64,000 bases of DNA, from contig CAJTTS010000001.1 of NCBI GenBank assembly GCA_910579155.1, positions 1 through 64,000 on the forward strand, in the 5' to 3' direction. The stretch comes from an uncultured Oscillospiraceae bacterium. GTDB lineage: Bacteria; Bacillota_A; Clostridia; Oscillospirales; Oscillospiraceae. Shown here piece by piece: positions 6,847-16,500 of the stretch (position 1 is the stretch's first letter; each line of letters starts with the position of its first letter). Both the position numbers and the translations under genes were made by a program. The notes under the pieces were generated by a model. That model was not told the DNA's origin and made no database searches. It was given only the letters and a program-made list of their open reading frames with translations.

Positions 6847-9783
6847 TTACGTTGTGTTCAGGTACGGGCGCAGATCCTCAATGACCCGCTTGGTACGGAT
6901 CGCCGCACCCTCGCCGCTCAGGTGGCTGTCGATGAGGTAGAAATAGTTCCCGGCGTACAGGCTGTCCTCGATGTCCGAGATCACCGGGACGCACAAATGC
7001 TCTGTCAGATAGTTGTGAAGCTCCCGCCGGGTGGCGGGGGTGCTATCCGCCGTCAGGGAATTGCGGTTCCGGGGGGTGTAGGTGAAGTACACCGCAATCC
7101 CCCCATCGAGAAACCGGCGGTACACGTCATTTAGCGCCTCCACTCGCCCCGGGGTAATATTGGCCGTGGTGTAGTCCGCAATGTTGTGGCGCAGGCACAC
7201 ATCCCGCTCCCCGTTGGGCCGGGGCAGGGTGAGGTCGCCGTATTGGTTGTAGGTGGCGAAGGCGTAACGGTTGCCGTCATCGTCATAGGAGGCAGGGCTC
7301 TCCCCGTAATTGCGCCCCGCCATCCCCCGGCGGGCAGCCAGGTACTCCCCCAGGCTGTCCAGCACCCCGGAATAGTTCCGAAGATCCAGCAGAGCCGCGG
7401 CGTCGTAGTTGGACTCCATCATAGCCCAGAAGGGGGCGTCCAGGCGGCTGGAGGCGCAGAACTGTTCCTCCGCCGCGTCGAACTCCGGGGCGGACAGCAG
7501 CACGTCCCCCTCCTCCATCAGCCCCCGGATCAGCTCCAACTGGGGCAGGGCGTTGGTGTAGGCGTACACCCCCATATTGGCGGGCACATAGTCCGGGAAG
7601 GCGGCGGCCAGGGCCGGGCTGTCATAGCCGTACCGCCCCGACGAGCCGGAGGCCAGCACCAGCTTTTTCCGGCCCTTCAAGGACAGCAGCCAGTCGTATT
7701 TGTCGGAGAAGGTGTCAAAGTAGCTGCCGCTGTATACGGGGCTGGTGGCGGCGTTGACGTGGAGGGTTTTCAACCCCCGGCAGTCCTGGAAGCTCTCATC
7801 AGAAACTTCCCGCAGGGTGTCGAACAGAGTGATCTCCCTCACCGCACAGCCATGAAAGGCTCCGCCCTCCACCGTGTACAGCGTGTGGGGGAGTATCAGC
7901 TCTTCAAACGCCCCGTCCCGGAAGGCCCCGGCACAGATACCCCGCACAGGGGAACCACCCAGCTCCTCCGGCACCACGCACCTGGGGGCCGCGCCGGAAT
8001 ACCCGGTGATCCACGCCTGTCCCTCCCGGAACTCATAAGAGAACGACCCTTCGGGGGACACTTTGGCCCACTGGGCGTAGAGCGCCAGCCCGTCCCGGCG
8101 CTCCGTCCGGCTCCCCAGGCCGATTCGCTCCCCGCTGCCGTCGGGGGCAGTGTTCCAGCCGGTGAGGACATAGCCTTCCCGCCGGAAATAGCCCGTCCCC
8201 TGGGCGGTGTTTACCCGCAGATGGGCGTTGTCTACGGGCAGGGCAATAGCGTCCCCCTCCCAGGCCCTCAGCGTGCCGCCGTTCCCCTCGTAGCGGATGG
8301 ACGGTCCGGACACAGCGGGCGGGGCGGAGGGCGCAGCGCTTGGCTCAGGGAGCTGGGCCGTCTGGCTGTCCTCCCGGAGGCGGGAGGCGTGCGCCGCCCA
8401 GAAGTAGTTGGTGGCGTAGGCGCTCAGCCGCCCCGGGGGGACGTACACCAGGGCGTCCGTCCCCTTCAGCAGTCCCGGCCCCACGGCGCACTTTTCAGGG
8501 TCCGCCTGGGCCAGCACCAGCCGCTCCAGGGCCGCGCAGCCCTCAAAGGAACCGTCCTCCAGCCCCCGGAGATTGCCTTGTACCACGATCTCCCGGACGC
8601 GGGCGTTCCCGGCGAACACAGCCGGGGCCAGACTGACCACGGGCATACCGCCATGGCTTACAGGCAGGGTGAGGCTTTCCCGCCCCGCGCCCTCCGTCGT
8701 CAGGCCGATCAGCCGCAGGCCGTCTCCGGCGTCCTCATAGAGGAAGCAGCCCCCATCCCGGTTGTCGCCCTCCGTGAGCCCCGCCCCCGCCAGGGGCGGC
8801 AGCTCCGGCAGGGGGATGGACACCGGGCCCGGTATATCCAGCGCAGCTTTCAGCTCCCCAGCCAGGATGGCGGTGTTCGCCACCGCGCCGGAGGCGTTCA
8901 GGTGGAAATTGGTGTCGAAGAACCAGCCCGCGTCCAGCACAGCCTGGGCCGGGTCACCCAGCACAGGGCAGTCCAGACGTTCCCGGAGGACATTTGCGTA
9001 CCCATCCAGCCGGGAAAGTCCCCCGTCCGGGATGGCGGCGGCGTTCATGGGGCAGAAGCGGTAGCAGAGGGTCACGCCGTGTTCCCCGCACCAGCGGGCA
9101 AAGCCGTTCACCGCCGCGAAAAAGTCCTCGCTGGGCAGGGCCGGGTCAAAGGAGATGGGCATATTGGGGTCGAAGCCCCCGGCCATCACGTTTTGCTCCC
9201 GGCCGGGACAGTCCATGTCCCCATAGTGGTTGAAGGACGAGCGGGCGTAGACACCCTCCCCCGCCGGGGCGGAACCGTCCCGGCACAGGCGGGCCTTGTC
9301 TCCGGCGAAGGCGGGGAACGCCCCCGCCATGGGCCCCCAGCGCCGGCCGTCCAGGGCGGACAGCAGCTCCGGCCTGCCATCGGCGGCCTGCCACATGGAG
9401 GGAGCATGAAAAAAGTCGGACAGGGTCTGGGCGCTCTGCTCCGGAGAAAAGATCACGATGTCTCCCGACCGCAGCAGAGGCCTGATCAGCTCCAGAGTGA
9501 CGGTGGTGCCCAGCCCGGCGTACAGGCCGAAGTTTACCACCGAATACCCCGGCAGCTCCTGTTCCAGCAGGTCGCAGCGCACCCCGAAGGCCGCGCCGCT
9601 CCCCCCGGCGATCACAATCCGGGGGCTGGGAGCGGCGGCCAAGGCGTCCCACTTGTCCTGGAGACCCGCCAGGTAGGCTTGATCGTACTGGGCGGGCAGG
9701 GCGAAGGCGAACCCGCACAGCGTGGCGGGCACAGCCAGGATTACCAGCAGGCACGCCGCCAGCCGGCACAGCTTGGAGCGCAC
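6847..9783 (-). CDS. Double SGNH-like protein with LRR_5 and InlB-type repeats
   Basis: A 978-residue exported protein with a hydrophobic leader (about 4-28). The order is: SGNH/DHHW-like domain (about 50-310; Ser in IAGGSGAAFG, Asp/His in DTNFHLN), LRR_5 repeats (about 375-450), Pro/Ala/Ser linker, one InlB/Listeria-Bacteroides repeat (about 515-585; GWNTAPDGSG..LYAQW), more LRR_5 (about 600-690), then a second SGNH-like domain (about 705-975; Ser in LASGSSGRYG, Asp/His in LIDSHLSGEGA). The start is GTG 9783, preceded by GGAAAGGGGG. It follows the MBOAT gene by 19 bp, so a paired polysaccharide O-acyl transfer role is inferred. An esterase role, or a scaffold role for one domain, remains possible. 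Confidence 0.65.
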   Translation of the reverse strand: MRSKLCRLAACLLVILAVPATLCGFAFALPAQYDQAYLAGLQDKWDALAAAPSPRIVIAGGSGAAFGVRCDLLEQELPGYSVVNFGLYAGLGTTVTLELIRPLLRSGDIVIFSPEQSAQTLSDFFHAPSMWQAADGRPELLSALDGRRWGPMAGAFPAFAGDKARLCRDGSAPAGEGVYARSSFNHYGDMDCPGREQNVMAGGFDPNMPISFDPALPSEDFFAAVNGFARWCGEHGVTLCYRFCPMNAAAIPDGGLSRLDGYANVLRERLDCPVLGDPAQAVLDAGWFFDTNFHLNASGAVANTAILAGELKAALDIPGPVSIPLPELPPLAGAGLTEGDNRDGGCFLYEDAGDGLRLIGLTTEGAGRESLTLPVSHGGMPVVSLAPAVFAGNARVREIVVQGNLRGLEDGSFEGCAALERLVLAQADPEKCAVGPGLLKGTDALVYVPPGRLSAYATNYFWAAHASRLREDSQTAQLPEPSAAPSAPPAVSGPSIRYEGNGGTLRAWEGDAIALPVDNAHLRVNTAQGTGYFRREGYVLTGWNTAPDGSGERIGLGSRTERRDGLALYAQWAKVSPEGSFSYEFREGQAWITGYSGAAPRCVVPEELGGSPVRGICAGAFRDGAFEELILPHTLYTVEGGAFHGCAVREITLFDTLREVSDESFQDCRGLKTLHVNAATSPVYSGSYFDTFSDKYDWLLSLKGRKKLVLASGSSGRYGYDSPALAAAFPDYVPANMGVYAYTNALPQLELIRGLMEEGDVLLSAPEFDAAEEQFCASSRLDAPFWAMMESNYDAAALLDLRNYSGVLDSLGEYLAARRGMAGRNYGESPASYDDDGNRYAFATYNQYGDLTLPRPNGERDVCLRHNIADYTTANITPGRVEALNDVYRRFLDGGIAVYFTYTPRNRNSLTADSTPATRRELHNYLTEHLCVPVISDIEDSLYAGNYFYLIDSHLSGEGAAIRTKRVIEDLRPYLNTT

Positions 9784-9802
9784 CGCCCCCCGCCCCCTTT
9801 CC

Positions 9803-11194
9803 TCAGAATTGGAAGTAGATGAACGTACCTGCCCCGCCGCTGTCCAGCCGAATCAGCCAGGACACCGCCACGGCCAGGAAGAAGTAAACCAGGGCCATGT
9901 CCTGGGGCCGCTGCTTCCCCCAGCCCAGCCGGTCCAGGTTGGGGAGCAGCGCCAGGGTGAGGGCCAGCCGGATTCCGTCCATCGCGGTCAGCCCCAGGCA
10001 GGCCAGTCCCGCCGGGATATCCCAGGGGGAGAACAGCCGCCCCAAAAGCAGGGCCGCGTGGCCCAGGCTGTCCGCCCGGAAGAAAATCCAGCAAAAGGAC
10101 ACGGCGGTGAAGGTGAGGACAAGCTCCAAGCCCTTTCCGGCATTGGATTGGGCGGGGCCGATCCCTGCCCGGCGGGCCAGCAGCTCCCCGGCGAACAGCG
10201 CCCCGTGGCTCAGCCCCCACATAACGAAGCTCCACTCCGCGCCGTGCCACAGGCCGCTGAGGGAAAATACCGCGAATACCGCGAAAAGCTGCCGCCCCGG
10301 CCCCTTCATACTTCCGCCCAGAGGGATGTATACGTAATCCGTGAACCAGCGGCCCAGGCTCACATGCCACCGCCGCCAGAACGCCCGGAAGCCACGGGCC
10401 AGGTAGGGCCTGTCGAAATTGCGCATCAGCCGCACCCCCAGCAGCCGCGCGCTGCCCGCGGCGATTTCGGAGTAGCCGGCGAAGTCGCAGTAGATCTGCA
10501 CGGCGAACAGCAGGGTAGCCAAGAGCACGGCGCTGCCGTCCGGCTCCGGGGCGGAATAGGCCGCCGTGACAAACCTGCCGCAGAAGTCGGCCACCACCAC
10601 CTTGCGGAAGAAGCCGCCCAGCAGCAGGCGCAGTCCAGCCTCCACATCCCCCCGGCCCAGGCGGCGCTCCCGCCGGAGCTGGGGCAGCAGATCCCCCGCC
10701 CGCTCGATGGGCCCCGCCACCAGTTGGGGGAAGAACGCGAGGTACAGGGTGAGATAGCCGGGGTGCCGCTCGGGCTCCAGCCGTCCCCGGTACACGTCGG
10801 CGACGTAGGAGACGGCCTGGAAGGTGTAGAAGGAGCAGCCCACCGGGAGGATGATGTCCCAGGCATCCCACGCCCCGCCCAGCAGGGCGGACACGGTGCC
10901 CGCCAGAAAGTTGAAATACTTGAGGTGCCCCAGCAGGCCGAAGCACACCGCCAGGGCCAGCCCCAGCGCCAGCCGCCGGAGGGCGGGCCGCCTCCAGTGC
11001 CCCAGAGCCAGCCCGGACAGCCACACCGCTCCCGCCTCCGCCAGCAGCAGCCCGGTGAGGGGGACGCTCCATTTGGCGTAGAACAGCAGGCTGACCAGGA
11101 GCAGCACCGCCCACCGGCCCCGGTGGGGGCAAAGCCAATGCAACAGGACGGCGGCGGGGAGGAACAGCAAATAGGTCCCGGAGTCAAAGCTCAT
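9803..11194 (-). CDS. MBOAT family O-acyltransferase (AlgI/DltB-like)
   Basis: The 463-residue multi-pass membrane protein has MBOAT signatures: FYAKWSVP, a conserved FNFLAG segment, LPVGCSFYTFQ, FFPQLVAGPIERA, FDRPYLARGFRAFWRRWHVSLGRW (quoted in part) and the active-site histidine in LSGLWHGAEWSF. Such proteins move acetyl groups across the membrane to a periplasmic or surface SGNH partner that modifies polysaccharide or teichoic acid. The true start is ATG 11194, which overlaps the upstream 77-aa gene's stop (ATGA); a longer upstream frame has no support. Its direct downstream neighbour is an SGNH protein, the classic pairing. Confidence 0.85.
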   Translation of the reverse strand: MSFDSGTYLLFLPAAVLLHWLCPHRGRWAVLLLVSLLFYAKWSVPLTGLLLAEAGAVWLSGLALGHWRRPALRRLALGLALAVCFGLLGHLKYFNFLAGTVSALLGGAWDAWDIILPVGCSFYTFQAVSYVADVYRGRLEPERHPGYLTLYLAFFPQLVAGPIERAGDLLPQLRRERRLGRGDVEAGLRLLLGGFFRKVVVADFCGRFVTAAYSAPEPDGSAVLLATLLFAVQIYCDFAGYSEIAAGSARLLGVRLMRNFDRPYLARGFRAFWRRWHVSLGRWFTDYVYIPLGGSMKGPGRQLFAVFAVFSLSGLWHGAEWSFVMWGLSHGALFAGELLARRAGIGPAQSNAGKGLELVLTFTAVSFCWIFFRADSLGHAALLLGRLFSPWDIPAGLACLGLTAMDGIRLALTLALLPNLDRLGWGKQRPQDMALVYFFLAVAVSWLIRLDSGGAGTFIYFQF

Positions 11195-11424
11195 GGCCCA
11201 CCCTCCCCCCGCCGGGGGGCGGCGGAGATCAGCAGCAGCGCCAGCGTGATAACCAGCACCCCGTCCAGCCCCGCGCCGTCCACCAGGGCGCACACCGTCC
11301 CCCCGCCCCACAGCAGCCCGCCCAGGAAGGATAGGACGTACCCGCGCCGTGCCGCGCCCCAGGCCGTCAGCACCGCCGCGCTGAGATACAGTACCAGCGC
11401 CAGGGGGGATTGCAGAAGCTCCAT
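11191..11424 (-). CDS. Small three-helix membrane protein
   Basis: The 77-residue product is almost entirely hydrophobic with three segments (about 6-22, 28-45, 52-68) and a charged end PRRGEGGP. GGAGGG lies upstream of ATG 11424 and its stop overlaps the MBOAT start by 4 bp, implying coupled translation. No family recognised. Because of the coupling it may be a small partner subunit of the MBOAT enzyme, as DltX is for DltB in teichoic-acid D-alanylation; that comparison is inference only. Confidence 0.6.
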   Translation of the reverse strand: MELLQSPLALVLYLSAAVLTAWGAARRGYVLSFLGGLLWGGGTVCALVDGAGLDGVLVITLALLLISAAPRRGEGGP

Positions 11425-11448
11425 GGCCTGCCCTCCGTTTTGTGTCGG

Positions 11449-12915
11449 TTATTGCGCCTGCTTCCGGCGCTCCTGGATGGTCTTCTGCTCCTCGGGGAGG
11501 TTCTTCTCCACCGTCCACAGCAGCATCAGCGCCGCGCACACGGCATAGGCCACAGTCTCAATCCAGATGTAGCTGATCCCGATGGTGGACTGCACCGCCG
11601 CGCTCTGGGTAATCAGCGCGTCGGCGGCGGGATCCCCCGAGGGGGCCGCATAGCCCGCGCCGCCCAGCATAGCCATAAAGATGGCATTGCAGACGGGTGT
11701 GGCCGCTACCATGACGGAGCTGTAGATGGACATGGTGAGCCCATCGGTGCGGATGCCGCTCTTAAATTCGATGTGGTCGATGACGTCGGCCAGCATAGCC
11801 AGGATCAGGTAGGCGGCGGGGGCGGAGCCCAGGCACTTCAGCGCCACGCCGATGGCCACGGGCACGATGTTCCCATTGCCCAGCCCGGCGATAATGCCGC
11901 CCGCCACGCCCACGATCATGCCCGTCATGGTAACCAGCCGCTTGCTGAACTTATTGGCCAGGGGCACCACCACCACGGCGGCCAGGGCCATGGGGATGGC
12001 CCCCAGCACCGCCAGAATGGTCTGGGCAAGGCCCCAGTTGATGGTTCCCGAGGCGCCGATGACCCACTGGCAGAAGTAGCTCATGGAACCGTTTTTCATG
12101 GCGCCGCTGCACTGGAAGGCCATATAAAACAGGATGGCGATCCACCACCACCGCTCGCTGGTGACGGCTTTGAGCTGCGCCCCCATGGAGGCAGTCTTGG
12201 CCCGGGCGGCGCCGGCCTGCCCCATCGTCTCCTCGGTGACACGCTCCCGGGTGAAACGGAACTGGAAATAAATTGTCAGGGCGGAGAAGACGGCCACACC
12301 CAGCATCACCAGGAACCACATATTCTGGTCTTCCTTCATCACGTTGGACACCAGCACCGGGAAGATCATGGAACCCACGCCCATGACGCCCAGGCCCGCC
12401 ACATTGGTGAAGGAGGCCAGCACCCCCCTCTGCTGGCTGTTCCGGGTGGAGACAGGCACCAGGGTGGAGTTGGCGGTGTTGTAGATGGGGTAGGCCACCG
12501 CGTAATAGAGGTTATAGGCGATGGCGATCCACACCATTTTCGCCGCCCCCTCAAAGGGGACGATGAACATCAGCACGCTGGACACGCTCAGGGTGAGGGC
12601 GGACAGAAGGATCCAGGGCCGGGCCTTGCCCGCCAGGGCCTTTGTCCGCTCAATAAGCTGGCCCACGATGAGGTTGGCCGCCACGATCAGCAGGGTGGAC
12701 ACAAGCTGGAGGACGGACAGGAAGCCGGTGTCCAGCCGAAGTACGTCGGTGAGGTATTTGTTAAGGAAGCTGGTGAAGATGCCGGAGGACAGCAGCGCCC
12801 CGAAGGGGCCGATGAAGTAGCCCAGCAGCATCTCCGGCAGCTTCACGTCCGGGGATTTGACCAACGAACCGGTCAGCGGGGTGCTCCAGAAGTCATTTCC
12901 TTTGGTCTTGCTCAT
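11449..12915 (-). CDS. GPH-family sugar:cation symporter (MFS_2)
   Basis: The 488-residue protein with about 12 transmembrane segments belongs to the glycoside-pentoside-hexuronide symporter family: PEMLLGYFIGPFGALL near the N-terminus, YNLYYAVAYPIYNTANSTL, the loop SQQRGVLASF and LADVIDHIEFKSGIRTDGL in the C-half. It imports oligosaccharides or glycosides with Na+ or H+. The start is ATG 12915 with AAAGGACG before it. It lies between the GH3/small membrane pair and the MBOAT/SGNH pair, so it probably carries the sugar released by the surface GH3. Confidence 0.85.
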   Translation of the reverse strand: MSKTKGNDFWSTPLTGSLVKSPDVKLPEMLLGYFIGPFGALLSSGIFTSFLNKYLTDVLRLDTGFLSVLQLVSTLLIVAANLIVGQLIERTKALAGKARPWILLSALTLSVSSVLMFIVPFEGAAKMVWIAIAYNLYYAVAYPIYNTANSTLVPVSTRNSQQRGVLASFTNVAGLGVMGVGSMIFPVLVSNVMKEDQNMWFLVMLGVAVFSALTIYFQFRFTRERVTEETMGQAGAARAKTASMGAQLKAVTSERWWWIAILFYMAFQCSGAMKNGSMSYFCQWVIGASGTINWGLAQTILAVLGAIPMALAAVVVVPLANKFSKRLVTMTGMIVGVAGGIIAGLGNGNIVPVAIGVALKCLGSAPAAYLILAMLADVIDHIEFKSGIRTDGLTMSIYSSVMVAATPVCNAIFMAMLGGAGYAAPSGDPAADALITQSAAVQSTIGISYIWIETVAYAVCAALMLLWTVEKNLPEEQKTIQERRKQAQ

Positions 12916-13004
12916 AAGCCTGGTCGTCCTTTCTTGGGTTTCGGGCACTCGAATAGCATACCCCACCGGGGGGGCGGGGCGCAAGCCCCTTTTCTCGAAA
13001 AGAG

Positions 13005-13040
13005 GCGGCCGGGAGAACGCCGAACTGTTCCCCCGGCCGC
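13005..13040 (-). terminator. Hairpin between the GH3 pair and the transporter
   Basis: GCGGCCGGG (13005-13013) pairs with CCCGGCCGC (13032-13040). On the minus strand it is followed by CTCTTTT. It may be a partial terminator or processing site that lowers expression of the downstream transporter-acylation part of the operon relative to GH3. Confidence 0.45.
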
Positions 13041-13053
13041 CGGCGTTATGCAA

Positions 13054-13533
13054 TTACTTTTCCTTCTTCCGCAGGCCGCAGAAGGCGCCCACCATGCCGA
13101 TCACCATGGCCGCGGCAAGGCACACCATGTTGGCGATGGTGCCGGTGGCGGAGGCCAGGTTGGCGGGGGTCTGCACCTCCTTGATCACGTCCGCGTTGGA
13201 GAAGTAGATGAAGCCCAAGCCCTCGGCGCGGGCGGCCACCAGATTGGCCAGACACAGGGTCAGCAGCACCGGGGCCGCGATCTGGAGCGCCCCCTGCACC
13301 AGTTCCACCAAAGAGGCGGCGGAACCGGACGGCTTTATCTGGCCCAGCGCCACGGCGGCGGCGAGCGCGGCCACGGCCAGCACACAGAATACGGTCAGAT
13401 TGGACACAGCGGCGTTCTGGAAATAGCCCGCGCTGCCGATGTTCACGGTGTAGACGATGACAGATACCAGGGCCATCACGGCGGCCGCCAGGGTGATCCA
13501 TGCGCCTACGGAGAATTTCTTGATGACGTTCAT
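13054..13533 (-). CDS. Four-helix membrane protein paired with GH3
   Basis: The 159-residue protein has four hydrophobic segments (about 10-30, 45-65, 82-100, 130-152) and a KKEK end. No family is recognised. It begins 2 bp after the GH3 stop, so the two are co-translated or coupled. A role in holding or exporting the doubly membrane-anchored GH3 is inferred from spacing only. Confidence 0.6.
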   Translation of the reverse strand: MNVIKKFSVGAWITLAAAVMALVSVIVYTVNIGSAGYFQNAAVSNLTVFCVLAVAALAAAVALGQIKPSGSAASLVELVQGALQIAAPVLLTLCLANLVAARAEGLGFIYFSNADVIKEVQTPANLASATGTIANMVCLAAAMVIGMVGAFCGLRKKEK

Positions 13534-13535
13534 GG

Positions 13536-16500
13536 TCAGACCTCCTTCTTCTTGTCAGGGATCACAGTGAGAATCACCCAGGCCGCGGCAGTGACGGCAC
13601 ACAATGCGCCGCTGATGTACTTGGCGTTGCGCAGGGCCACGTCCCACCAGGTATCCACCCGCTCGGTAGACACATTCATGATGGCGCTGTTGGCGAAGGT
13701 GTAGAGCTGGTACTTCAGGTTCTGCCGGGCCTGTTCCACCAGGGCGGAGTCGTTGGCTACGGTTTTCGGAGAGATATACGCCCAGGTAGCGTCCACGCCG
13801 CCCTCGCCCAAGGTGATGTGGTTGTCGTCGCCGCCGAAGTCGGCCACCTGGGTGATGCCCGCCATGACCATGGACTCGGCGTTAAAGTAATACTTGTTGT
13901 TCATCATGTCGGTGGAGATGAGCCCCGTGTAGGCCCACTCGTCCCGCAGAATCTTCTGGAGCATCCCCACATGGTGGGAGGCGTTGGTGGCGCCGATGCG
14001 GTTGAAGGCGATCATGACGGCCATGCCGTCTGCGTCCTCCAGACCGCCCTGGAAGCAGCGCAGATCCGTCTCACGGAACTTTTGCTCGTTCATGTAGGCG
14101 GAGACGCCGCCCCGGTTATGCTCCTGGTCGTTGAAACCCATGTGCTTGGGGCCGTTGAGTATGCCCATATCGGCGCAGCCTTGGAGGATGCCGCAGCCCA
14201 TCCGGTTGCTCAGCATGGGGTCCTCGGAGATATATTCGTAGTTGCGGCCGTTGTAGGGGGTGCGGCGCTGGGTCAGGCCGGTGCCCCATAGGTGGTAGCG
14301 CTGGAGCCACAGGCCGGAATTGCCCTCCACCCGGCCCCACTCGTAAGCCAGCTCCGGGTTGAAGGAGGAGGCCAGCAGGGTCTGGGAGTGGACGTTGAAG
14401 CGGTAGCCCGTCTCCTCATGGGTGGCGGTAAAGCCGCTGACGCCTTCATTCTGGATGACGATGGGGTTTTCCACATTGGTCAGCACGTCGGACCGGCTGC
14501 CGCCGTGGATGACCGCGCCCACCGCCTCATCGATGGTGATGGAGGAGACCAGAGTGTCCCAGAAGGAGTCGGCGACGTTCTCCAACTGCTCATACTGGAT
14601 GTTGGTGGTGTCAAAGCGCACGCCCTTGTCGCCGCCCTCGGTGGCGGGGCTGTTATTCTGGATGGTGTAGGTTTCGCCCCGCAGCTCGGCGATCCACTCG
14701 TCCTTTTTCGGGCTGTCCGCCAGCTTAATCTCCACATCGGTGTTGTAGTTGATGGGGTAGGTGCCCTCCCAGTCATGACGGGAGAGGTAGGTGACGGTGT
14801 TTGTACCGGTCCAGTAGTTCAGGTCGGCGGTCTCGGCCACATTGGTCACTTTGGTGCCGTTTTCCACGGAGAAGGTGTCGGTATCCAGGGTGCCTACGTT
14901 CCAGGTCACCACCGCGCCATCGGCCTCGGCGTCCATGCCGTCGGCGGCAGTCTTGCCCTGGTGGGCCAGGAAGTTGTTCACGGCGGCGTGAGCGCCGGGG
15001 GCAGCGGTAAACAGGTAGTCGCCGGCGTCCAGAATGTAGGTCTTGGCGTTGGTATAGTCGTAGCTGGCCAGGTACTTGGAGGGGACGGTAATGGTCACGT
15101 CCACGCTGCCCCCCGCCTTCACCTGGGCCTTGGCGGAGTTGAGGAACATGACGGCGGACTTCTCCACGTTGTTCTGCTTATCGTAGTCGGTGTAGGGCTG
15201 CTGGACGTAGAGCTGGGCCAGGAAGTAGCCGTCCTGACTGCTGTTGTTCTTCAGCTCCACCACGGCGGTGACGTTTCCATCGGGGGTCTTGTCTACGTCC
15301 ACGCTCTTGAGGGTCTGGGTGTAGTCCAGGTAGGACAGACCGTGGCCAAAGGTATAGAGCACCTCCTTGCCATAATTCCAAGCGCTGTCCTGAGTGGCGC
15401 CCTTGCCGGAGCTGGCTTTAGAGCCGGGATTCATGACGGAATCGTAGTAGCGGGTCTCAAAATACTTATAGCCCACATAGATGCCCTCGGCCTCCACGAT
15501 GAAGTGGCCGCCGTTGTAGGTGTCGCTGCCGCCGAAGGAGCCGGCGGTCTCGTTGCCGATCTCTACGCCGGGGTAGCGGGGATCGTCCTTGCGGCCCACA
15601 ATCTCGTAGTCAGCGTAGTAACCGCCGCCGAAGTTCATCACGGCGGGGATGGAGGCGTTGTCGGCCACGTAGGTGTCGGGCAGAGCGCCGGTGGCGTTCA
15701 CCTGGCCAGTGAGCACCTTGACGATGCCGGTACACTGGTAGTCGTTGATCACGCCGATGTAGGCGATGCCGTCCACCTCATGGGCGCCGCCCTTGGCAAT
15801 GTCTTTGAGTACCATGGTGTTGCCGGAGTTGATGAGGACAACGACCTTGGAGCAGGTTTCCTTAGCGGCATCGATGACGGCCAGCTCGTCGTCGGACAGG
15901 GCCAGGGGATCCTTGCCGGTGGCGTTGCCCTCAAAGTCCAGGGCGGAACCGGGAGCGTAGGTGTTGCCCTCGCCGGCGCCCCGGGCAAAGACGCAAATGC
16001 CGGTGGTATTGGCCTTGTCAATGGAGGACTTCCAGTCGTCGGGAGCGCCCATCTCGCCGAATTTCTCCGGGGGGACCTCCACGATCTGGTACTCCGCCAT
16101 GTCGCCGGGGGCGGCCACGTAGATATTGTCATAGGCCACCTGGGTCTCCAGCTCGCCGGTCCAGCGGTTGGGGACCTCCTCGGTGTGCTTGTTCAGCACC
16201 TTCTCCAGATAGAAGTCCCGGACGGTTTCATTGACCTTAATCCCCGCGTCGGTAAGGGCCTGGAGCAGGTCCACCGCGTCCTCATTGCCCGCCTTCAGAT
16301 CGCCGGCAGTGTAGGGGTAGGGGGCGTAGGCTGCCAGCCCGAACAGGGCCACGGAGCCACCGTCCGCCAGGGGGAGCGCCCCGTTGTCATTCTTCATGAT
16401 GACGGTGCCCTCCTCGCCCTCTTTAATAGCCAGGGCCTTGGCGGCGGCCATCATGTCGTCGATGGTGGCGTAGTCGCTCTTGAAGCGGGCCGAATCGGGG

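Noticed and set aside
7186..9822. Very long plus-strand open frame opposite the SGNH and MBOAT genes
   Set aside because: It is the antisense shadow of a high-GC gene, is rich in Gly/Pro/Arg/His, has no domain and no ribosome site.
9803..11539. MBOAT with a 115-residue N-terminal extension
   Set aside because: The extension is Gly/Arg/Ala-rich and overlaps the 77-aa gene; ATG 11194 with the ATGA overlap is the better start.
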